64,000 nt of DNA. Source: Anisus vortex (lineage: Eukaryota > Mollusca > Gastropoda > Planorbidae). Of the stretch, positions 25,901 to 36,600 are shown piece after piece. Every line of letters starts with the position of its first letter. Positions within the stretch are counted from its first letter, which is position 1. Below the pieces are notes generated by a model. That model did not search any database and was not told the origin of the DNA. It saw only the letters and a program-made list of their open reading frames with translations. The stretch covers positions 6,278,011 through 6,342,010 of the forward strand of contig OX421495.1 of NCBI GenBank assembly GCA_949126835.1. The letters run 5' to 3'. A program made the position numbers and the translations under genes.

Positions 25901-28900
25901 AAGGGACCCAGTGTGATTGTCAAATTCCCAACGTGTATCAACGAGGGAGAGAATGTGGTACCTACCAGCTTTGATTCAATAAAGGCACACTGTGTGATTG
26001 TCAAATTCCCAACGTGTATCAACGAGGGAGAGAATGTCGTACCTACCAGCGTTGATTCAATAAAGGCACTCTGTGTGATTGTCAAATTCCCAACGTGTAT
26101 CAACGAGGGAGAGAATGTCGTACCTGACAGCTTTGAATCAATAAAGGCACTCTGTGTGATTATCAAATTCCCAACGTGTATCAACGAGGGAGAGAGGCGG
26201 ACTATAAACTCTTTCATCAACACTACTATTGGGTGTAGAAACTGCAGGGAAGCAGAAAAGACGGTTGAGCTTCACGTGCTATTTGACTGCCCCGCCCTGC
26301 AGGAGTTTAGTGTGGCAGGGAAAGGCCAACCACTGTGCGGAACCTATAGGGCAGTGATGGCGAACCTTTTCGAGGCCGCGTGCCCAAAGTGCAATACAAG
26401 ACCAAGTTATTTCTATCAAGGTGCCAACACAGAAATTAAAACAAAATACTGAGGTTTTACTTTAGAAAAAAAACAAGCTCATACAGTTGTCTAAACTAAT
26501 TAACATCTTTTGTCCAAAAAGAATAACAAATGGACAGATCTTTGAATAATGCAAACATCCTTTTATATTAAACATGAACTGTAGTAAATGAAAGAAAATT
26601 AATAATATATTATTACCATTACACAATTACAGTTAAATGGTATACATTTGGCATGCTTTTGCATAGTCAATATGATTTTTGCTGTTGTGTGCATGCTGAT
26701 AATTTGTCAAGCCTTGGCTCATACTCCGTAACTTTAAGAGCGACACATGTAGCACTCAGTTCATCTGTCAATCTGTTTCTGGTATCAGATTTGATAAAAT
26801 TTAAAGTAAAAAACAGGTGCTCACAAGCGTAAGATGATCTAAACAATGTAAGAAGTGCAATCCCAAGTGCTTTCACCGACTTTCTAGACAAATTTGACAG
26901 TCAACAGCCACAAGAACTGGTTTATTATTGTTGTTATTTTTTCACTTACTTGAAGTTGACTGTTCCATTTTTCAGCGACAGGATAGGAGAAGAGTACGTA
27001 CTCATCCATATGTTGCCACCCCCGCAGTCAAAGTATGGTTTCGTCCAGTAGCCGTCTGTGTAGGCAGCCAATGGTTGCCAGATATCTATGGTGCTGTCCT
27101 TTCCGGTTGTTACGCTTCATAGGAAGATATAAATAGAATCAATGTTGTAAAATGACCCAGTTATAGATAAATTAATTACATATAAATAGCTACATTGCGC
27201 ACTATCTAAATCTAACCTTCTTACGACCATTAATAATGCATTGGATCAAAGACTATAAGATGGACCGCCTGCTCTATTTTTAGAGCTCATATGTTCTTTT
27301 TTTCAGTGCGCATCCAATAAGGCTGTCTTAAATTACTTCTACGCTCCTACGCTTCTACAACTTTCGATTTTAATTTTAATTTTTCATTGAGAAAATTATA
27401 GCGATTAAATAAAACGGAAGTGTACAATACAAAAGGGATTCGCGAATTCCGAAAAGAATTCATTCGAGTCATCAAATAGCAGAAATATTAAAGCAAGCGG
27501 TCCATCTCATTATAGTCTTTGATTGGATCATCAAATCTAGGACTAGATAAGACCTAACATTGCTTAATAGGCTCACTACTTACGACTACGCCGACTTAGT
27601 CCAATAGACATAATGATAATCACATTTATCTACAGTAATTTAATTTGTTAAAATGTAAAATACTTTACATTTCATTTGCTTCAAATTATTGATTTCACTA
27701 TACAATATAATAATACTTTTCCCGAGAGTGATATTTTAAATATCATAAATGTCATAATGTCAGAAAAAAATGCATTGTTAACCTTTGTCCGACACATATT
27801 GTTATAACAATGTGTTGTATTTCATTTTATAAACACCAAGATTTACGTTCCCTTACATAGGTCACGTGATGTAGAGTCCTTGTCACGTTTCTTGCAAAAG
27901 TTCTGCAGCACTCTTTTGATTACTCTATTGTAAAAGTTTTGATGCAATATCACATCTCAGATCTGTCTGTGTACTTGTTATCAAACTATTTATCTTATCT
28001 TATCTTGTACATTACAATCGCTCCTTCTATCTTATCTTATATATTACAGACGCTCATTCCATAAAGAAGATTATTGCGTCCTACGCTTATCCGTTGTTTG
28101 AGACTAGCCCTGCATTTCTATTAGTGTTTAAAATGATATTAAGTTACTGGTTTTTCTGGTTTTTTCAGTTTACCCATTTCATGGCCGGATGCCACCGGGA
28201 AAGAGAGAGTACATATATGCATTTGTTCTCGCATAAGGGATGAGGAAAGTTATTTTTGTCCTTATGTTTATCTGAGCATTGTAACAGATTAATTGTGTTG
28301 TATTTCTAGGTTAGAATTTAATACCTTGTTTATTATTACTACTTTACTCTTTGCCCTTCTGTCCTCTAGTGTGGGGGTCGGCAACCTAAGGCACGTGTTC
28401 GAAACTTGGCACGCAGAGCCATGCCATCAATGGCATGATTGAGACCTCCAAGGGGTGTTTTTTACTAATAAAAACAACATTTTTCGTTTCTGAAGAAGGA
28501 AAACTGACTGTCGAAATCGATGTTTCTGAATGACGTAGTGACACCTTTCAATGAGTTTAACTTCCATTTACAAGGATCATTGGAATAGATTTGCATTGAA
28601 ACTGGACATAACTTGAAATCAATTACAAAACATTTAACTGCATGTACATCCATATATTAAGATAGATAGTTGGGGGTTTTCAGAAGTATATCGAAGCACT
28701 CAACCTCAAATACTTTTTAATTGATGGACTCATTTCTTTTCTTCTTCATACCACATCAAGCCCAACTGGTTTGATGTTACAACAATCTTTTTAGATGTAG
28801 ATGTATTTTAAGTGGCAGAGTATTGACGATTTTAAAATGTATAAAGTTGAATTTTAAACTTTAAAAAAATGGGCATCAAAATGTGCCCATTTGAGGGAAA

Positions 28901-31900
28901 AATCTGGAAGGAAGCTGCTTAGGAAAGTCATCTGCTATTCTCAACTGCTAGGCATTCGCTCTTTTACTTTCAGCTTTTGGTTCAACTTAAACTTGTGAAC
29001 AGATTTTATAGCACATGAAAGCTATTTGATGCATACAAAGAGGTCACTTATACTTGACCGCTCATTAATTGATACAGACTAATTACATATTATGCTCATT
29101 CTCTTTAATTAACCATAAATATAAGTAATTGTGAAACAAATTTATTTGTATTATTAATTTAAAAAATATAGGAGACTTATTTAATAGCACTAGATCTATA
29201 TTACGTAATTTCTGTAATTATTAATGTTTAAAATATAAACTCCTTAAATGGAAAAACAATTAATTAATGAAGGAAATGTTTATTTACAACTGTTTAACGT
29301 AAATTAGTTTAATTCTCTAATAATTAAATCTTGTAATGAATACCATAATGTTGGATTTAAATAAAATAATAATAATTAATCAGTATTATTTATTATATTA
29401 CAAAACATAGTTTGGCATTCCTACTGAATCAAATGTGGACTCGTTTTTTTTAATTAAAAGGAGATAATAAGCCCGTTTTATTTGAGCTAATGTTTCTAAT
29501 ATGTTTCTTTTTCTTTTCTTTAAAAAAAAAACGGCTTACAATTTTTAATTTTTAAATGACCAAATTGTAAAAAGTATTTGAAAATTATATAAATATTATA
29601 CGACTAAATAATTTATATGTATATTTTTAAACATTACGTTAACTACTCAGTTTGTATGATTACAACGTATCAAATCCGCTTAACGATGTTAACTAATTGA
29701 TGCTACGGGTTGGAATAAAAAACACACTAAAAGACAACTCAGTTAAACTGAGATCAAAAATATAATAAATATTAGAAGTTGTTACAGCCTCATCTTGACT
29801 AACAAATGATAATGTTTAGACAATAATTACCATAAATGTGAAAGTTTAGTCATAAACTGTTGTATTTGATATAAATACAAATAAAAAGGATGATAGGCCT
29901 AATCACAAATACGTTAATTTTGTATTAAATATAAAAACACTTTAACGATTTTCTCTATAATAAACTCCTTTGCTTTTGGCCTTGGTCTTGCTACGGAGTT
30001 AAATTAATCGTCCTACAAAAATAAAAAAAAATAAAAGTATAACTGAACAGGTTGACTTTTAGGCTGTTAGCATGCCGAATGATCTAGAAATCCTAGTTTG
30101 GCACACTGTTAGCAAAAGATTGTATTGGTGTTACTCTTGCCCATAGTGAATATTTACTAGCAATGAACCTTGCATCTCTTTTCTGAAATCGTTTAAATTT
30201 TTTAATGTTTACTTTAGTTGATGGGATCCATACAGTGAGAGAAAAGTCCTTAATATGATGTTATTTTACTTCTTAACCCTTTCAATCCCTAGAGTAGTTT
30301 CTAGAAATTGCATTATCTTATAGTATCCAAAAGAAGACACATTGCTTCTACAGAGACTTATAAAATTCTAACAGACGTTACAGACTACAAAGTGTTCACC
30401 TCGCCGTGAGCTTTTCAATGAAAAGGTAACTAGTTTTTGTTCAAATTAACGTTTGATTTGAACTTTCCCAACTTAGACGCAAGATAATTGAATGGGTTGC
30501 CTGAAATAGTCAGAGAAACCAACAATTGACCAACCTTTTCATTCCTCCCATCAAATTGCTGATAGCATGGAATGCAATAATCTTCAATTTTAATGAGACG
30601 TTGGTAAATCAAAAGATACGACAAGAAATCCCGTCATTTGAATGGGGAGATCATTTACTTTATAATAATATTTTCTATTTGATCGAACATACATTTCAGA
30701 AAGCGGAGTTGCGTCCCCTCCCCTTCACAAACAAATCTACTTAATTCAAGTTGTGTCAAAAAAAGAAAATAAGACGCCAAGTTTCAGATCCCATGAAAAG
30801 ACACACGATGTCTTAACATACAAGCAGTATTCCCCGTTTAATTATTGAAAAAAAAAAGAAAGTTAAATGTTAAAAATACGACTAAATTTGAAGATATGAA
30901 AGAAATGTGAATTTCATTATGTTTTGATTATCTACTTTTTTTTCTATTCTGCACATAATTTAGACAAGATGTCAACAACATAAGGAACGCAGAGTAATTT
31001 TCAATCGCACGCAAAAGCCTCAACACCTCCACCTACCCCATCAAAAGGCAATTCAAGTCTTTTCTTCAAGAAATTTAATGCTATGACTGGATAAACTTTA
31101 GCCTATTGGCACGCTGAATGAATAAGAAATCCTACTTTGGCAAACTATTATCCAAATGATAGCCGGTTCCCAAAATATAGACCATGTCCAAACTCCCTTT
31201 TATTTACAATTCTATCACTGAACTCACTGAAGGTCTGCGATATATTATTTGTACATTAGAATATTCACAGCTGACAAGAGTAACACCAATAGTCAAATCA
31301 CTAAACCTAGAAACACTAGAGGACAGAAGAGCAAAGAGTAAAGTAGTATTAATACATAAGGCATTAAACTCTAATTTAGAAATACAACCCAATAACAGCC
31401 TGAAGCAATGCTCAGATAAATGTAAAGACACATTTCTTATTTCTTATGCGAGAACAAATGCGTATGAATACTCTTTCTATCAGAGTGGCGTCCGGGCAAG
31501 GAATGGGTTGCCTGAACAAACCAGGAAAACCAGTATTAACATCATTTAAAACATTAATAAAGATGCAAGACTAGACTCGGACCACGGATGAGCATAGGAA
31601 GCAATAATCTTCTTTATAGAAGGAGCGTCTGTAATATAAAAGATAAGATTGGTTGGGCGTTGTTTTCATTGTAGAGAAACACAACATGTAAACAGTAGAT
31701 TATGTAACAAGGCCAAACTCGTATACATTATCATGATTATGTCTCCAAAAAAACTTGATGGGAGTTCGAGATTACAGAACTTGACCACAAAAAAGTCAAC
31801 GGTGGTAACTCAGTTTATTTTTGCTCCTGCTTTAGAGGTTTGCTCCCCTTGGTTATTGACGTATATGGCGGCCTTATTGATTGTCTGACTGATAAGCAAG

Positions 31901-33572
31901 CCCCCCCCCCCCCCCTCCCATGATCTATAAAAAGAATGGAGAGAGCCTCCTTAATAGTGATGCAAGCGGTAGCTACTATTCTAAACACTTTATACAGCTT
32001 CAATTATCCATATAAGCGAGTAATACGAATAGGACCCCCGTCGGACCGAATCGATCCATTTGGCCGGTGGAGCAGCGTTCATCAGTTTCTGTGGCCAGGG
32101 CATACTAGAGGAATGTGTGGTCAGGTACCTATAAGAGCTGGTTAGACCCAGGGACACCCTCAGTCCCGACAACAAATCCTAGCCTTCACCAGGATTCGAA
32201 CAAAGGACCCTCAGTACGCCAGCAGAACGCGCTGCCGCTTGGACACCTTTCCCCATGAGTTATAGGAATAAACCAGCTATAAATAGAACAAACCTGTACG
32301 ATAACATGGAAGTCTAAGTCACTTGAAATGTATTTACAGGTCAGTGCTAAGGAGATATAATTTTATAGGTAAGTGAAAGCATAAAAACAATGGCGGGCGC
32401 TTTTGGAATGAAAAATATTGTTTCCGTACCGACAGGAAAAAAAAACACCGGTACAAAATCATAGCGCACACCAGGATTCGAACTCATGATCTTCGGTACA
32501 CCATCCGAACGCGTTGCTGCTCATCCTCAGTGCTCATCAGCCCTTAACCATAACCCTAACCAATATATAATTATAGAAGCTACACGGAAACAAAACTATT
32601 ATAGGATGCTATAGCCTTACTTGGTCGAATGGACCGTAGGGCAATTGAAACGTTTGAAACGTATTAAACTAGAACGGTTCTCACTTTGTGCTTCGAATGA
32701 CGTCCTTGGATATGGACACGTTCGTCCTGTCCTTGACCTTGGCGCCCAGGTACCATTCCGTGGTGTTGGTCTGGTAGTCGTAGCTGACGGCGATGTCGAA
32801 GGCCGTGACCGTGGCGCTGGTTCTGTTGTTGTAGGCGTAGGGGCAGTACTTGGGCTTGTCGGGGACGACCCCTGGCTCCACGGCGATGGCGGAGCCGTAG
32901 ATGAGTGTGTCGCCGTGGACATTGTTGCGTACCTGTAGAAGTTGTTAGAATATACAACATTGTTGGGAACATGTAGGAGTTGTTTAGAAGTTGTTAGAAT
33001 ATACAATATATATGTTGGGAGTTGTTTAAATACACAACATTTTTGCGAACCTGTAGGAGTTGATAGAATATACAATATTGTTGGGAACCTGTGGGAGTTG
33101 TTAGAATATACATCAAATTTGGGCATCTGTATGAGTTGCTAGTATACATAAAAATTGTTAGATGGAACTAACAACAAAAGAAATAAACATGTAAACTATT
33201 AGGATTTAAAACGTAAATATGTAACAGATTAAAGAAACACTTTTAAAATGTTTCTAGTATTTAAGAAGAATAGTATATACTGTGTCGGCCACTTATGGGC
33301 TTCTGATGTATGTGTTTTTAATAGTTTTTTTTAGCCATTGTACACTGGGGAATTGTGTAGCTAGCACAATGCCAAAAAGTTGAGCAAGTTAAAAACAAAA
33401 CGAGTAGAAATATAGTAACTAGACCGACGTAAAACAAATCGATGGATTGGTAAGAAATATCTAGTTCTAAAAAAAAGTAGATTTATAGCAAAAAATAAAT
33501 ATAGGAAGGAAAACTAGCTAACATTATAATTTATATACAGAGAGTCAAAGAGAGGAAGGCAGAGTAAGATAA

Positions 33573-33610
<38 letters not shown>

Positions 33611-36600
33611 AGAATGCACTGATTAAAAAACAAAAGACACATGCTGTAGGTAAAAAAAAAATAGAAATTAAAAAAATTATATTTAGATACATAATTGATA
33701 AACACACCAATGAACAAGTAAGGTAGATATTTAGATAAATAGGTCGGTAGGTAGGTAGATAGATAGACAGACCGACCGACAGACAGACAAACAGACAGAT
33801 AGATAGATAGATAGATCGATAGACAGATAGATAGATAGATGCTATATTGTACATTTAATTGACATGCATTACAAAATATATATAAAAAATATGCCGTCTT
33901 TAAAATCACCATTTCTTTTTTTTTTCTTTTTTTTAAATTGTCTTTGAAGTGTTTTTTAATATGCAACAATGTAAAGACAATTGTCTTTGAAGTGCCATTT
34001 AATATTCCAATAATGTAAAGACACTTTTATGACTTCTACAAAACAACAAACTCATAAAGTAAAAAAAAAAAAGTCCTTTTCTTTCTCTTTAATCTAATAA
34101 ATCAACACTTTGATGATGTACAATTCGATTATTTCCCTTGAATGTCAACACAAAGCTATTGAAAGCAAATTTTAGATGGACGTTTTTTTTTAATGGCACA
34201 AGATAATTGTTGTTTTTTAAAACCTGCATGATGTCAGAAGGCAGTCTACACAAAGGCCTATTTTTTATATAATCTAAAAACATTTTTTTTAGCTCTGCCT
34301 ATTTTAACAATTTTAACAATTATTCTTTAAAAACATAATTATTAAATGGAAAGCATCTTACCATTGAAGCAGATTTCGATGGACAATAATTGCAATATTT
34401 TAAATTCTCTTTTGGTTTTTGGTGTCAGGTTGTGGGGGTTGACTAAGAGGTTCCAAGACCAGTAATATTTGAACTAACAAGTGCAAGAGATCTATTTATC
34501 CGTAAGGAAGATGGCGCTGAGTTCAGCCCCTTTTGAAAACTTGGTGGTTTATGAGTTCCCATTCTCTTTTGAATAAATTGCACGACTATTGTGCAAACAG
34601 CGCTGCAATTATTATGCTACACGTGATAGCATGGAGAGAGGCGATATTCCCACGACAATCATTATTACTTTTAAAAGAGGAAATACAATACAATCTATTG
34701 ACGAGGGAGTGAGCGAGACCAACAGACCGCCTTTCTACACTCATGTCAGGATGAAAGCTTGCAATGATGATCCGCCGCGTGTTGAAGCATTGCAGTGCTG
34801 AAGAATCTGGAGGTTCGAATCCAAGTAAATAAAAACGCCCGGATGGGGCACCTGTGGCAATGTTAAAGGCGACTAGGCACTGTGCTGGCCACACAATCCC
34901 CTTGTGTGTCGTGGACAAGTAAACTAGATCATGCTGCTACACTAGACATATAAAACCAACTTGCAAGGAAAAGAATACTTACATTTTCCAAAATTCTTTT
35001 TTATGCAAAGTTATATCATAACAGCCGTGAGACTAATTTCCCGCATCTCCCACCCCTCCTCCCACCCTCAGGATTCAAAGATGAACTGATTCACGACTCA
35101 CAACGAATGAGCTGACTCACGACTCACAAAGAATGAACATATTCTTGACTCACAAAGAATGTACAGATTCATGACTCACAAAGAATGAACTGATTCATGG
35201 CTGAGAAAGAATGAACTGATTCACGAGTCACAAAGAATGAACTGATCCATGGCTCACAAAGAATGAACTGATTCATGACTCACGAAGAATGAACTGATTC
35301 ACGACTAACAAAGAATGAACTGATTCACGAATCACAAAGAATAAACTGATTCACGACTCACAAATAATGAACTGATTCACGAATCACAAAGAATGAACTG
35401 ATTCTTGACTCACAAAGAATGAACTGATCCATGGCTCACAAAGAATGAACTGATTCTTGACTCACGAAGAATGAACTGATTCACGACTCACAAAGAATGA
35501 ACTGATTCACGACTCACAAAGAATGAACTAATTCACGACTAACAAAGAATGAACTGATTCTTGACTCACAAAAAATGAACTGATTCATGACTCACAAAGA
35601 ATGAACTGATTCACGACTCACAAAGAATGAACTGATCCATGGCTCACAAAGAATGAACTGATTCTTGACTCACGAAGAATGAACTGATTCACGACTCACA
35701 AAGAATGAACTGATTCACGACTCGCAAAGAATGAACTAATTCACGACTAACAAAGAATGAACTGATTCTTGACTCACGAAGAATGAACTGATTCACGACT
35801 CACAAAGAATGAACTGATTCACGACTCACGAAGAAAAAACTGTTTCACGACTCACAAAGAATGAACTGATTCATGACACACAAAGAATGAACCGATTCAC
35901 GACTCACAAAGAATGAGCTGATTCACGACTCACAAAGAATGAACTTATTCTTGACTCACAAAGAATGAACTGATTCACGACTCACAAAGAATGAACTGAT
36001 CCATGGCTCACAAAGAATGAACTGATTCACGACTAACAAAGAATGAACTGATTCTTGACTCACGAAGAATGAACTGATTCACGACACACAAAGAATGAAC
36101 TGTTTCACGACTCACAAAGAATGAATTGATTCATGACTCACAAAGATTGAACTGATTCACGGCTCAAAAAGAATGAACTGATCCATGGCTCACAAAGAAT
36201 GAACTGTTTCACGACTCACAAAGAATGTACAGATTCTTGACTCACAAAGAATGAACTGATGCACGACTCACAAAGAATTAACTGATCCATGGCTCACAAA
36301 GAATGAACTGATTCACGACTTACAAAGACTGAACTGATTCTTGACTCACGAAGAATGAACTGATTCACGACTCACAAAGAATTAACTGATTCACGATTTA
36401 CAAAGAATGAACTGTTTCACGACTCACAAAGAATAAATTGATTCATGACTCACAAAGAATGAACTGATTCACGACTCACAAAGAATGAACTGATTTACGA
36501 CTCACAAAGAATGAACTGATCCATGGCTCTCAAAGAATGAACTGATTCACGACTAACAAAGAATGAACTGATTCTTGACTCACAAAGAATGAACTGATTC

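Noticed and set aside
25461..26194. 81-bp array as another donor-seeded repeat
   Set aside because: It is about 760 bp from the exon C donor and its GTAGGT does not match GTAAGTG well.
32621..33126. Other-frame ORFs over exon B (169, 105 and 102 codons)
   Set aside because: Shadow frames of a GC-rich coding exon; only the frame with Cache-domain motifs joins the neighbours in phase.
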